Shown here: piece after piece, positions 51,850 to 60,845 of the stretch
Position numbering within the stretch: the first letter of the stretch is position 1
Layout: every line of letters begins with the position of its first letter
Assembly: GCF_003724155.1 (NCBI RefSeq)
Contig: NZ_RJJQ01000001.1
Location: forward strand, 416,020-480,019
Reading direction: 5' to 3'
DNA: 64,000 nucleotides
Source: Flexivirga caeni
GTDB taxonomy: Bacteria > Actinomycetota > Actinomycetes > Actinomycetales > Dermatophilaceae
Translations under genes and position numbers: made by a program
The notes under the pieces: generated by a model
Told to the model about the DNA's origin: nothing
The model's input: the letters and a program-made list of their open reading frames with translations, nothing else
The model's database searches: none

Positions 51850-52241
51850 AGACGACAAGCCTGGTTCGTCCACCTGATTGGCGGGATGGATATCCCAAAT
51901 CAATGCCGAGTACGCGGAATTGATTTGAGCACGACCTGTGGTCTTGCGGCACCCGGTCGAGACTCTGGGCGCCGGTTGAGTCGAGGAGGTGCCCGGTCTG
52001 CGTTTTACCTGTCGAATCGGTGACGTTGACAACATCGCCACTGCCCCGGCAAAGATTCTCATCGTTCGACCCCTACTGCCTCAGAGGAGGCTCGATCGAT
52101 GAGGGCGGGGCGACGCCGGTCTTCGACGCGTCGGTGGAGGTCGTGCAAACAACAGTCCGCGCTCCGGGAGCCGTGGCCGACCCGACGCGAGCGATCCGTG
52201 GTGCGGTTGGGCAATCTCGAGTCCTGGTGCGCAACCCATTT

Positions 52242-52268
52242 CGCCGATCTCACATTCTGAGATCGGCG
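52242..52268 (+). terminator. Strong hairpin terminator
   Basis: CGCCGATCTCA, CATTC, TGAGATCGGCG has a perfect 11-bp stem and is followed by TTACTAGTT. It insulates the catabolic cluster from upstream transcription. Confidence 0.65.
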
Positions 52269-52328
52269 TTACTAGTTCACGAAGGCCATTGACGGTCCAC
52301 CGATCACCGCCCTAGCCTTTCCATATTC

Positions 52329-52343
52329 ATGAACGCCGTTCAT
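52329..52343. promoter_or_regulatory. Candidate IclR-type operator
   Basis: ATGAACG, C, CGTTCAT is a perfect palindrome with 7-bp arms, in an AT-rich stretch 26 bp upstream of the binding-protein start. It is a good candidate site for the IclR regulator encoded at 55093. Confidence 0.5.
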
Positions 52344-52369
52344 ATATACGGACAACAACGGAGCCCCCC

Positions 52370-53317
52370 ATGGTTGAACACGTTCGCCGCTTTCATCGCC
52401 GCGCAGTGGTTGCCGCCCTGCCTGTCATCGCTGTTGCGGTGGTTGCAGGGTGTGGTAGTAGTTCTCAATCTTCCGGCCGCTCGGCCCACTCGGGCGCCGG
52501 CGGCAATGGCACGCAGGCGATCGGTGCCAAGGCGCCGCTGTTCGCACAACTCCCACCAAACATTCAGAAGGACAAGACGATCCAGCTCGGTTCATCGGTC
52601 GACTATCCACCGTTCGAGTTCTACAAGGCGGATGGAAAAACGCTAGACGGTTTCGAGCCTGCCCTCGCCAGCCTGCTCGAGAAGCAGTTGGGTGTTACGT
52701 TCACCTGGAATAACGCTAGTTTCGACACGCTCTTCAGCGCCTTGAAATCGGGTCGTTACGACATCGTCTATGGCGCGACTAACGACACAAAAGAACGTGA
52801 GCAGAGCTTCAATTTTGTCGACTATCTGCGCTCCTCTCAAGGGTTTGATGTCTTGAAGGGAAACCCAAAGAAAATCAAGTCGGTCGATGATCTATGCGGT
52901 AAGACTATCGCTGCGGTCCGCGGCGGAATACAAGCGCAGTACTTGGCAAGCAAATCCAAAGACTGCACGGCACATGGCAAGGCGCCACTGACGCCGATGG
53001 TGTTCACAGGGAACGCCGAGGAGCAGCTCGCTGTTCGCGAGGGCAAGGCAGATGCGCTTCTCGAGAACTACCCCACGGCCGTCTACTTTGCCCAGAAATC
53101 GAACGGGATCCTGGAGCTGGTTCCAGGCCTGCAGGTTGAGAAGCAGTATTTCGGCATGGTTGTGCCGAAGTCAAGCACGAAGCTGCGTGATGCTCTGATG
53201 AAAGCGTGGCAGGCGATCATCTCCGATGGCTCCTATCGGAAGGTACTCATGGAGTGGGGGCTCGCCGACGTCGGGCTCGACAAGCCGCTCATCAATGCCG
53301 TCGCCGCAGGAAAATGA
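52370..53317 (+). CDS. Amino acid ABC transporter, extracellular substrate-binding lipoprotein
   Basis: A 315-residue family 3 solute-binding protein. Residues 1-27 are a lipoprotein signal with lipobox VAGC (Cys28). The mature part starts with a Ser/Gly/Ala linker, then LGSSVDYPPFEFYKADGKTLDGFEPALA and the LKSGRYDIVYGATNDTKERE segment typical of polar amino acid binders. Codon use has clearly more A and T than neighbouring genes, which suggests transfer. It is the first gene of the importer, and its stop lies 32 bp before the preferred permease start. Confidence 0.92.
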   Translation: MVEHVRRFHRRAVVAALPVIAVAVVAGCGSSSQSSGRSAHSGAGGNGTQAIGAKAPLFAQLPPNIQKDKTIQLGSSVDYPPFEFYKADGKTLDGFEPALASLLEKQLGVTFTWNNASFDTLFSALKSGRYDIVYGATNDTKEREQSFNFVDYLRSSQGFDVLKGNPKKIKSVDDLCGKTIAAVRGGIQAQYLASKSKDCTAHGKAPLTPMVFTGNAEEQLAVREGKADALLENYPTAVYFAQKSNGILELVPGLQVEKQYFGMVVPKSSTKLRDALMKAWQAIISDGSYRKVLMEWGLADVGLDKPLINAVAAGK

Positions 53318-53349
53318 GCAATCGGTCGACCGGAGGCAGGAGCAAACCC

Positions 53350-54279
53350 ATGATTTTAGCAGACGAGGAGCACTTCGGCCAGCCAACCGCGCTGACTGGG
53401 AAGACGAACGACGTCAGCGTGCCGGTCAAGGTTGTGGCGGTGCGGCGCTATGGGACCTGGGCGCTCGGCCTCGCCGTGCTCGCTGTCCTCGCCTTCGTCG
53501 TGCGCGCGTTTGCCCGGGCCAATATCGAATATTCCCTAATTCCAGGGTATCTGGTCAACCGATCGATCCTGACGGGAGTCGCGCATACGCTTGAACTCAC
53601 CTTGTTGGCAATGGCTGTCGGGCTTGCTCTCGGTGTTATGACGGCAGTCATGCGGCAAACGCACAATCCTGTGTTACGCGGTGTCGCGCTTGGCTACACG
53701 TGGCTATTCAGAGGTACTCCGTTATTGGTGCAGCTATTGATTTGGTTCAACTTATCGATCGTTTTCAAGAACCTGAGTTTCTTCGGACTCTACTCCACAC
53801 CGATGAACACGCTGATGACCCCGTTCGTCGCCGCGCTCCTCGGTCTCGGCGTCAACGAGGGCGCCTACATCGCCGAGATCGTTCGCAGTGGCATCATCTC
53901 CGTCGATGACGGCCAGTCCGAGGCAGCTGCTGCACTCGGTATGCCGCAATCGCTCACTATGCGACGGGTCGTACTGCCACAAGCGCTCCGCGTTATCGTG
54001 CCACCGCTCGGCAACGAGTTCATCGCCCTGCTGAAGTATTCGTCCCTCGCCTACACCATCTCCTACACCGAACTACTGCAGTCGGCCAACAAGATCTACA
54101 CGACCAACTTCAAGGTGATCGAATTGCTCTTTACGGTCTCCATCTGGTATATCCTGCTGACCACCGTCTTCACCGTGTTCCAGCAGATACTCGAACGCCG
54201 CGTCGGACGCGGGCACACCCGACCGACCGAAGGCATCGGCCGACGCTTGGCCGTCAATCTTATGAGGTTCCGCCGATGA
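53350..54279 (+). CDS. Amino acid ABC transporter permease
   Basis: A 309-residue permease of the HisMQ/GltK type, with five or six membrane helices. The EAA loop GLGVNEGAYIAEIVRSGIISVDDGQSEAAAALGMP contacts the ATPase. Only one permease gene is present, so it must work as a homodimer. ATG 53350 is preferred because AGGAG lies 7 nt upstream; ATG 53314, which overlaps the preceding stop, would add 12 residues. It overlaps the ATPase gene by four bases. Confidence 0.92.
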   Translation: MILADEEHFGQPTALTGKTNDVSVPVKVVAVRRYGTWALGLAVLAVLAFVVRAFARANIEYSLIPGYLVNRSILTGVAHTLELTLLAMAVGLALGVMTAVMRQTHNPVLRGVALGYTWLFRGTPLLVQLLIWFNLSIVFKNLSFFGLYSTPMNTLMTPFVAALLGLGVNEGAYIAEIVRSGIISVDDGQSEAAAALGMPQSLTMRRVVLPQALRVIVPPLGNEFIALLKYSSLAYTISYTELLQSANKIYTTNFKVIELLFTVSIWYILLTTVFTVFQQILERRVGRGHTRPTEGIGRRLAVNLMRFRR

Positions 54280-55082
54280 CGACGGTCACGAAGCACCATG
54301 ACACCGGCTCCACACGTGGGTCCGGCCCTATGATCGAGGCAGTCGACATCCACAAGCGGTTCGGACATGTCGAAGTGCTCCGCGGCATCGACCTCGAAGT
54401 CGCCGCAGGGGAGGTCTTCTGCCTCATCGGTCCGTCCGGTTCGGGCAAGTCGACCTTCCTGCGCTGCATCAACCACTTGGAGACGATCGACGCCGGCAAC
54501 TTGCGCGTCGATGGTGACCTCGTCGGTTTCGAGCAACACGGAAATGTGTTGCACGCGTTGCCGGAGAAGAAGATTGCGCGCAAGCGCGCGGAAATAGGGA
54601 TGGTCTTCCAACGCTTCAACCTCTTTCCACATATGACCGCGCTGCAGAACGTCATGGAAGCGCCGATCCGAGTGCGCAAGGAGAGCCGGACAATCGCGCT
54701 GGAGCGTGCCCTCGCGCTGCTGGACCGGGTCGGCCTGGCCGATCGCCGGGACAATTACCCGTCCCAGCTGTCCGGTGGCCAGCAACAGCGCGTCGCGATC
54801 GCACGTGCACTGGCCATGCAGCCCAAGTTGATGCTCTTCGATGAACCGACGTCTGCGCTCGACCCAGAACTCGTCGGGGATGTCCTACAGGTGATGCGCA
54901 GCCTGGCCGAAGACGGCATGACGATGGTGGTCGTCACCCACGAGATGGCCTTCGCCCGTGATGTCGGCGACGCACTGGTCTTCGTGGACGGCGGCAGAGT
55001 CGTCGAATCAGGGCATCCGCGCGACGTCCTAACCAATCCACAACATCCACGGACTCAGAGTTTCCTGAGTCGTCTCGGTTGA
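54276..55082 (+). CDS. Amino acid ABC transporter ATP-binding protein
   Basis: A 268-residue GlnQ/HisP-type ATPase. Walker A is GPSGSGKST (near residue 54), the signature is LSGGQQQRVAIARALA, Walker B is LMLFDEPTSALDPE, and the switch is VVVTHEM. It drives the importer encoded by the two preceding genes. It carries about 15 extra N-terminal residues relative to the family. Ten bases separate it from the IclR gene, so regulator and importer are probably on one transcript. Confidence 0.95.
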   Translation: MTTVTKHHDTGSTRGSGPMIEAVDIHKRFGHVEVLRGIDLEVAAGEVFCLIGPSGSGKSTFLRCINHLETIDAGNLRVDGDLVGFEQHGNVLHALPEKKIARKRAEIGMVFQRFNLFPHMTALQNVMEAPIRVRKESRTIALERALALLDRVGLADRRDNYPSQLSGGQQQRVAIARALAMQPKLMLFDEPTSALDPELVGDVLQVMRSLAEDGMTMVVVTHEMAFARDVGDALVFVDGGRVVESGHPRDVLTNPQHPRTQSFLSRLG

Positions 55083-55092
55083 GGGGAACCAC

Positions 55093-55815
55093 GTGAGCAA
55101 CTCCGTCACACGAGCCACCCATATCCTGCGCCTGCTGGCCGAGTCGGGCAAGCCGCTGTCGTTGTCCCAGATGACCGCCGAACTCGGCATACCCAAGAGC
55201 ACGGCACACAACATCCTTGGCTCGCTGGTGCAGGCAGGCTTCGTTGACGTCTCGGAGACGACGACATATTCGATCGGCCTGGCTGCGTTCGAGATCGGCT
55301 CCGCACATTTGCGTGGCCGCAGTACGATCAGTGTTGTCGCGCCCGAGCTGGCACGGGTCACCCGGACGCTTGACATCACCTCCCACTGGGCAGTGCTCGA
55401 CGACGCCGACGTGGTCTACCTCTGCAAGGAGGATCCACCCGGGCGAGCTATCCAGCTGGCCAGCTCACTTGGAGCCCGGTTGCCCGCACCGACCACAGCC
55501 GTTGGCAAGAGCTGTCTTGCCTGGCTGTCACAGGACGACCTCGCGACCATTCTGTCCGCCGGATCGCACGACGATGTCAAGGGCATCAGCGCGGAGATGG
55601 CCAGGGTTCGCGCCGCTGGCTACTCCACGGACGACGCGATCACGGCCGCCGGCATCCGCTGCGTCGCCTCGCCGGTCTTCGACATGACCGGCCCATGCGG
55701 CGCCATCGGCGTCAGCTACCTGCGCGACGCCGACCTGGACGCCGACGCCGTGGCGGCCGAGGTCATGCACGCCGCCGCGCGCGCATCATCGATCCTCGGG
55801 GGAAGGACGCCATGA
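55093..55815 (+). CDS. IclR-family transcriptional regulator
   Basis: A 240-residue regulator. The N-terminal winged helix (residues 5-65) contains LSQMTAELGIPKSTAHNILGSLVQAG. The C-terminal effector domain has the IclR signature region around AAGIRCVASPVFDMTGPCGAIGVS. It starts at GTG 55093. It lies inside the operon and overlaps the aminotransferase gene by an ATGA. Its effector is presumably the imported compound or a downstream acid, and its site may be the palindrome at 52329. Confidence 0.92.
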   Translation: MSNSVTRATHILRLLAESGKPLSLSQMTAELGIPKSTAHNILGSLVQAGFVDVSETTTYSIGLAAFEIGSAHLRGRSTISVVAPELARVTRTLDITSHWAVLDDADVVYLCKEDPPGRAIQLASSLGARLPAPTTAVGKSCLAWLSQDDLATILSAGSHDDVKGISAEMARVRAAGYSTDDAITAAGIRCVASPVFDMTGPCGAIGVSYLRDADLDADAVAAEVMHAAARASSILGGRTP

Positions 55816-56885
55816 GTATCGATGCCCGCACCTGGCTCGATCAAGTCCCGCCATACCGTCCGGGCCGCAAGGCGCTCACCGAAGACGGCTCGATGGCATC
55901 GAACGAGTCACCGTTTCAGGTGAGTTCGAACGTTGCCGCTGCGATCACCCACGAGATCAGTCACATCCACCGATACCCCGATCCGCTCGCGGACTCTCTG
56001 CGGCACGCCCTGGCCATCGAACACAACGTCGACCCCGATCAGATCCTGGTCGGCAATGGCTCGGACGAACTCATCTTCCTGCTGGCGATTGCGTTCCTCG
56101 CCCAACGCGGCCACGCCGTGTGCGCGGACCCCGCATACCTCATCGACAAGATCAGCACGCTCATCGTCGGCGGTCGCGTGACACAAGTGCCATTGAAAGA
56201 CTGGAAGCACGACCTGGACACCATGCGCGATGTGCCCGCCGAAATCGGCTACGTCGTCAATCCGCACAACCCGACAGGCACCACGCACCGCTTCCAAGAG
56301 ATCTCCGAGTTCGTGCATACCTGCCGATCGCAACTCGTGGTCGTGGACGAAGCATACGTCGACTTCGCCGACGACCCCGACTCGATCACCGCCATGCCAC
56401 TCGCCCGCTCCGGGGAAGCTGCCGTGCTGCGGACCTTCTCCAAGGTGCACGGAGTAGCCGGTCTCCGGATCGGCTATCTCGTCGCCCACGCCGACGTGAT
56501 CACGACCTTGCGCAAGATCCGCGCGCCGTTCTCCGTCGGCACGCTCGCTCAGGCGGGTGCCCTTGCGGCGCTGCAGGATCCGGCACACAAGAGTCGGTCC
56601 CAGGCCCATACACGCGCGCTGCGATCGCAGGTCCAGGACGCGCTCCGCGAAGCCGGGCTCGAGATCGTGCCCTCGCAGGCCAACTTCGTCCTGGCTCTCG
56701 CAGCAGACGAGTCCGGCCTGGTCGACCGCCTCTCGGAGCACGGCGTCTCCGTACGTCCCGGCAGTTCTCTCGGTTTGCCGGGGACCGTCCGGGTCAGCGT
56801 TCCATCAGCGGGTGGCCTGCAACTCCTGCGGAAGGCGCTCGGATTGCCGGACGCTTCCACTCCGCCTGTCCTCAGCTCCCACTAG
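55812..56885 (+). CDS. HisC-like PLP-dependent aminotransferase
   Basis: A 357-residue class I/II aminotransferase. The PLP lysine is Lys211 in FSKVHGVAGLRIGY, with NPHNPTGT and DEAYVDFAD as the other cofactor contacts. It resembles histidinol-phosphate and aromatic aminotransferases in length and opening (WLDQVPPYRPGRK). As no his genes are near, a catabolic role seems likely: converting the imported amino acid to its 2-oxo acid. It is translationally coupled to the IclR gene. Confidence 0.9.
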   Translation: MSIDARTWLDQVPPYRPGRKALTEDGSMASNESPFQVSSNVAAAITHEISHIHRYPDPLADSLRHALAIEHNVDPDQILVGNGSDELIFLLAIAFLAQRGHAVCADPAYLIDKISTLIVGGRVTQVPLKDWKHDLDTMRDVPAEIGYVVNPHNPTGTTHRFQEISEFVHTCRSQLVVVDEAYVDFADDPDSITAMPLARSGEAAVLRTFSKVHGVAGLRIGYLVAHADVITTLRKIRAPFSVGTLAQAGALAALQDPAHKSRSQAHTRALRSQVQDALREAGLEIVPSQANFVLALAADESGLVDRLSEHGVSVRPGSSLGLPGTVRVSVPSAGGLQLLRKALGLPDASTPPVLSSH

Positions 56886-56899
56886 AAAGGGTCTCCACG

Positions 56900-57949
56900 A
56901 TGTTCATCAAAAACGCCTGGTATGTCGTCGCCTGGTCCGAAGAAGTCACCCGCGAGCCGCTCGCCCGCACCGTTCTGGGTGAAGAAGTGATGCTCTACCG
57001 CACGCAGGACGGTAAGCCCGTCGCACTCGCCGACCGGTGCGCGCATCGCGCCTATCCTCTGTCGGCAGGCCGTGTCATCGGTGACAACATCCAGTGCGGC
57101 TATCACGGGTTCGAGTACGACTGCTCCGGGATCTGCGTGAAAGTGCCTGCGCAAGAACGCATCCCGCAACGCGCAGTTGTCACGAGCTATCCGGTCCATG
57201 AAGCGCACCGCTGGGTATGGATCTTCATGGGAGACGCAGAGAAGGCCAACAGCACCCCGGTGCCCGACAATCACTGGATGACCGACCCCGCATGGGACCG
57301 CGTCACTCATACGCGGCTTATCGAGTCGAGCGCGGAGCTGATCCACGACAACCTGCTCGATCTGACGCACGAGTCATTCCTGCACGAGTCGTCGATCGGA
57401 GACGATTCCGTCTTCGAGAACGGCGTCACGGTGGAGGCGAGTCCGGGTCGCATCAGCGTCGACCGCTGGATGCCCCATTGTCACCCATCCCCGTTGTTCG
57501 AGAAGGCAACCGGGCTGCAGGTGGTCGACCGGTGGCATACAACCGATTTCCAACTGCCCAGCCTGCACACGATCCATGCCGGCGTGGTGGAGCCGGGCGG
57601 CGACCGGGCCGACGGTCACCTGCTCGAAGTACTCAATGCCATTACACCGCAGACCGAGTCGACATCCTGGTATTTCTACGGTTTCTGCCGCAATTTCAAC
57701 GTCGGCGATCAGGATCTCAACGACCTGCTCAGCACCAGCCTCGGACAGGTACTCGATGAGGATGCGAATGCCCTTGCGTTGCAACAGACTCGAATGGAAA
57801 AGCGGCCACAGTCCGCGCCCGACGTGCTCATCGGTCAGGACGCGGGCGTCGCCAAGGCTCGTCGGCTGCTGGCCCAGCTGCTGAAGGCCGAGTCGGAGCC
57901 GGCGGGTGCCGACGACAGCGCCTCCCGCGAGCCGCAGCGCGCGTCGTGA
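56900..57949 (+). CDS. Rieske [2Fe-2S] oxygenase, VanA/DdmC-like O-demethylase type
   Basis: A 349-residue single-component oxygenase. The N-terminal Rieske domain carries Cys47-x-His49 and Cys66-xx-His69. The mononuclear iron site is in LIHDNLLDLTHESFLH, with His157 and His162 and the bridging Asn151/Asp154. The opening MFIKNAWYVVAWSEEV is that of vanillate O-demethylase and dicamba monooxygenase, which release formaldehyde from methoxy groups. The reductase is encoded two genes downstream and a formaldehyde-oxidising enzyme at 62393, which fits demethylation. The real substrate is not known. Confidence 0.92.
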   Translation: MFIKNAWYVVAWSEEVTREPLARTVLGEEVMLYRTQDGKPVALADRCAHRAYPLSAGRVIGDNIQCGYHGFEYDCSGICVKVPAQERIPQRAVVTSYPVHEAHRWVWIFMGDAEKANSTPVPDNHWMTDPAWDRVTHTRLIESSAELIHDNLLDLTHESFLHESSIGDDSVFENGVTVEASPGRISVDRWMPHCHPSPLFEKATGLQVVDRWHTTDFQLPSLHTIHAGVVEPGGDRADGHLLEVLNAITPQTESTSWYFYGFCRNFNVGDQDLNDLLSTSLGQVLDEDANALALQQTRMEKRPQSAPDVLIGQDAGVAKARRLLAQLLKAESEPAGADDSASREPQRAS

Positions 57950-58437
57950 GGCTGCTGCTGCGCCAGGCCGTGCACCGTGCGGTCGTCGACGGGATCGAGA
58001 TCGCCGCGTCACCGGACACACCGGACCGCGAACCATGGCTCTGGCAGGTGCGTGTCCTGGATCGAATCCTCGACGGTGAACCAGTGCCGGCCGATCGGTC
58101 GCGCGACCGGATCGGCCTGCCGTGTCGTGGATCATCCGCCGTGCTGGACGTGCTCGCGCACGGCAAGTCGATCACAACGACGACCGAGTTGCTCACGGTG
58201 CACGAACCAATGAAGGTCACCCGCGACACGGAAGAAATCGCCGTACTCATCGTGGGACGTCAGTCCGTTCTGGTGGAAGGCCGTCACCGACTTCACGAGC
58301 TCGATGCGCTCGTCCTCGAAGGCGACGACCCGATCTCCTTCGAGATCGCGCCCGGCGAGGACGAGACCCACGAGGTCCCGGTCGGACTGGTCCGCCTGCG
58401 ATCCACCACGACCAAGCCCATCAGCTGGGTGCCCTGA
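57946..58437 (+). CDS. Unrecognised 163-residue protein between oxygenase and reductase
   Basis: I cannot assign this protein. It starts at a GTG that overlaps the oxygenase stop by four bases and lies 36 bp before the reductase gene. Sequence pattern suggests an all-beta protein of alternating strands (WLWQVRVLDRIL, TEEIAVLIVGRQSVLVEGRH, HELDALVLEGDDPISFEI), perhaps a cupin-like or HutD-like barrel, but metal ligands are not clear. Its position inside the electron-transfer operon suggests a helper, such as an assembly or substrate-handling factor. That is inference. Confidence 0.75.
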   Translation: MRLLLRQAVHRAVVDGIEIAASPDTPDREPWLWQVRVLDRILDGEPVPADRSRDRIGLPCRGSSAVLDVLAHGKSITTTTELLTVHEPMKVTRDTEEIAVLIVGRQSVLVEGRHRLHELDALVLEGDDPISFEIAPGEDETHEVPVGLVRLRSTTTKPISWVP

Positions 58438-58473
58438 CCGGCGCCCTGGCCCCGAAGCGAGGCACGAAGAACC

Positions 58474-59457
58474 ATGCTCTTCGAACACGTCGAAGAAGAC
58501 CTGCGGCTGCGCGTCCAGTCGATGTCCTGGGAGTCGGAGTCGGTCCTCTCGGTGTGTCTCCGGGCCCTCGACGAATCGTTGCTGCCGTCCTGGCGACCGG
58601 GTGCTCACATCGACTTGCACCTGCCTGCCGACGCCACCTCCGAACGAGTGTTGATCCGCCAGTTCTCCTTGTCCGGCGCCCCCGAGGACCGCTCCCACTG
58701 GCGGGTGACCGTGTTACGGGAGCCGGAAGGCGGCGGTGGTTCGGAGTATGTGCACGACCGGCTACGACCCGGGGACATCCTCGACGTAGTGGGTCCCCGC
58801 AACAACTTCGAGCTACATGACGCCGACGAATACCTGTTCATCGCCGGTGGAGTAGGGATCACGCCCATCTTGCCGATGATCGAGTCGGTCGAGCGCGCCG
58901 CAGCTCCATGGCGCCTGATGTACGGCGGCAGGTCACGCCGGACGATGGCGTTCGTCGCCGAGCTCGAACGGCATGGCTCGAAGGTGACAGTCTGGCCGCA
59001 GGACGAGCATGGGTTGCTGGATCTGGACGCCTTCCTCGGACGGCCGCGCGACGGTGTCGGCATCTACTGCTGCGGACCGGAAGGGCTGCTGGCAGCCGTC
59101 GAGCAGCAGTGCGACTCGTGGCCGGATAGGACCTTGCACTTGGAGCGATTCAAACCCAAGCAGCAGGCGCCCCACGACCCCGACGAGGAACAAGCTTTCG
59201 AGGTGGTGCTCGAACGGTCCGGCACCACACTCGCCGTGCCGTCCGGTATGAGCGTGCTCGAAGCGCTCGAGAATGCCGGGATCGAACCGCTCACCTCCTG
59301 CCGGGAGGGCATATGCGGCACCTGCGAGACAAAAGTGCTCGCCGGGACGCCCGACCACCGTGACAGCCTGCTGTCCGACGAGGAGCGTGCCGAAGGCGGC
59401 ACGATGATGATCTGCGTCGGGCGGGCACTCTCTGAGAAGCTGGTGCTGGACCTGTGA
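58474..59457 (+). CDS. VanB/phthalate dioxygenase reductase-type oxidoreductase
   Basis: A 327-residue reductase that passes electrons from NAD(P)H to the Rieske oxygenase. The FMN domain comes first (IRQFSLSGAPED near residue 65), then the NAD domain (FIAGGVGITPILPMIE near residue 126, YCCGPEGLL near residue 198). A C-terminal plant-type [2Fe-2S] domain uses Cys276, Cys281, Cys284 and Cys314. Its stop overlaps the GTG start of the next gene. Confidence 0.93.
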   Translation: MLFEHVEEDLRLRVQSMSWESESVLSVCLRALDESLLPSWRPGAHIDLHLPADATSERVLIRQFSLSGAPEDRSHWRVTVLREPEGGGGSEYVHDRLRPGDILDVVGPRNNFELHDADEYLFIAGGVGITPILPMIESVERAAAPWRLMYGGRSRRTMAFVAELERHGSKVTVWPQDEHGLLDLDAFLGRPRDGVGIYCCGPEGLLAAVEQQCDSWPDRTLHLERFKPKQQAPHDPDEEQAFEVVLERSGTTLAVPSGMSVLEALENAGIEPLTSCREGICGTCETKVLAGTPDHRDSLLSDEERAEGGTMMICVGRALSEKLVLDL

Positions 59458-60827
59458 CGAAGACCATCGATCTCACTGATCTGCGGGAGGAGTTGGCCGG
59501 GAGCCGGTTGATCGTGGATCCCGACGTCATCGAGGCATACCGGCGGGACCAAACCCTCGTGGTCGAGCCCGGCCATCCCGTCGCCGTGCTGGTCGCGGAG
59601 TCCACCCAGGATGTCGCGGCCGCCTTGCGCTGGGCAGACCGGTGTGGCATACCGGTCACTCCGCGCGGGGCGGGCACCAGCCTGGCGGGAGGTGCGGCAG
59701 CAGCGGACGGCGGGCTGGTGATCTCACTGGCAAAGATGACCGCCATCCGCGAGCTTCGGGCGGAGGACGAGCTCGCGGTCGTAGAGGCGGGGGTGGTCAC
59801 CGCTGATCTGGACCGGGCGGCCGCGAGGCACGGACTGATGTACGCGCCGGATCCCTCCAGCCACGAGATCTGCACCGTCGGCGGCAACGTGGCGACCAAC
59901 GCGGGCGGCCTACGGTGCGTGAAGTACGGCGTTACTCGCGATGCCGTTCTCGGACTGGAAGTGGTGCTGGCCGATGGCCGCGTCATCCTGACCGGCCGGC
60001 AGACCGTCAAAGGCGTGACGGGTCTGGATCTGACGTCGCTCTTCGTCGGGTCAGAGGGCACGCTGGGCATCATCACTGCGGTGACCGTGCGGTTGAGACC
60101 GCGACCGAGGCATCCGCCGGTGACGGTCGTCGGTGGATTCGACACGCTGCGGGCTGCCGGTGACGCGGTCGCCAACATCATCCGAGACGGGGTCGACCCG
60201 AGCCTCTTGGAGCTGCTGGACGGCCCCACACTACGGTCCATCGACGAGTGGAAGCACCTGGGGCTCGACGGAACCGAGGCGATGCTGATCGCTCAGGTGG
60301 ACGGATCCGATGCCGACGAACGGGTCGACGAGATCGAATCGATCTTCGCCAGGAACGGCTCGGACACGGTCGCGATCTCCTCCGACGAGGCCGAGGCCGC
60401 GCAGCTGCTGGAGGTGCGGCGGCTCGCCTATCCCGCAGCCGAGCGCCTCGGCCACACCCTGGTGGAGGATGTCGGCGTGCCGCGCTCCCGTCTTCCGCAG
60501 CTGCTGGAGACCATCGAGCAGACCGGGAATCGACACAGCGTGACGATCCTGACCGTCGCGCACGCCGGCGACGGAAACACGCATCCCACATTTGTTTTCG
60601 AGCCCACCGAGTCCGGCGACGCGCCCCCGCAAGTGTGGGCGGCGGCCGACGAGATCTTCCGTGCGACCCTTACCCTGGGAGGAACACTGACCGGCGAACA
60701 CGGCGTCGGTCTGCTGAAACAGCGGTGGCTGGAGCTCGAACTCGGTGCGGACACCGTCGACGTGCAACGAGCGATCAAGCAGACACTCGACCCGCACAAA
60801 ATACTCAACCCGGGCAAGGCCATCTGA
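59454..60827 (+). CDS. GlcD-like FAD-linked 2-hydroxy-acid dehydrogenase
   Basis: A 457-residue flavoprotein with the FAD-binding_4 domain (PRGAGTSLAGGAAAADGGLVIS; CTVGGNVATNAGGLRCVKYG) and the FAD-oxidase C domain ending in GEHGVGLLKQRWL. Members oxidise D-2-hydroxy acids such as D-lactate or glycolate to 2-oxo acids. The subunit partners GlcE and GlcF are absent, so it probably works alone like the single-chain forms. It is coupled to the reductase gene (GTGA overlap). Confidence 0.9.
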   Translation: MTKTIDLTDLREELAGSRLIVDPDVIEAYRRDQTLVVEPGHPVAVLVAESTQDVAAALRWADRCGIPVTPRGAGTSLAGGAAAADGGLVISLAKMTAIRELRAEDELAVVEAGVVTADLDRAAARHGLMYAPDPSSHEICTVGGNVATNAGGLRCVKYGVTRDAVLGLEVVLADGRVILTGRQTVKGVTGLDLTSLFVGSEGTLGIITAVTVRLRPRPRHPPVTVVGGFDTLRAAGDAVANIIRDGVDPSLLELLDGPTLRSIDEWKHLGLDGTEAMLIAQVDGSDADERVDEIESIFARNGSDTVAISSDEAEAAQLLEVRRLAYPAAERLGHTLVEDVGVPRSRLPQLLETIEQTGNRHSVTILTVAHAGDGNTHPTFVFEPTESGDAPPQVWAAADEIFRATLTLGGTLTGEHGVGLLKQRWLELELGADTVDVQRAIKQTLDPHKILNPGKAI

Positions 60828-60845
60828 CGTAGAGGACCATCTACT

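Larger units (their letters stand above)
51800..52369. other. 570-bp spacer between kynU and the catabolic cluster
   Basis: It holds the kynU hairpin, a stretch of about 350 bp with lower GC and short frames that I cannot assign, a strong hairpin at 52242-52268, and the promoter region of the importer genes with a palindrome at 52329. It looks like the left junction of an acquired segment. Confidence 0.5.

Noticed and set aside
55812..56885. Histidine biosynthesis role (hisC) for the aminotransferase
   Set aside because: No his genes are near, and it is coupled to an IclR regulator and an oxygenase in a catabolic-looking operon.
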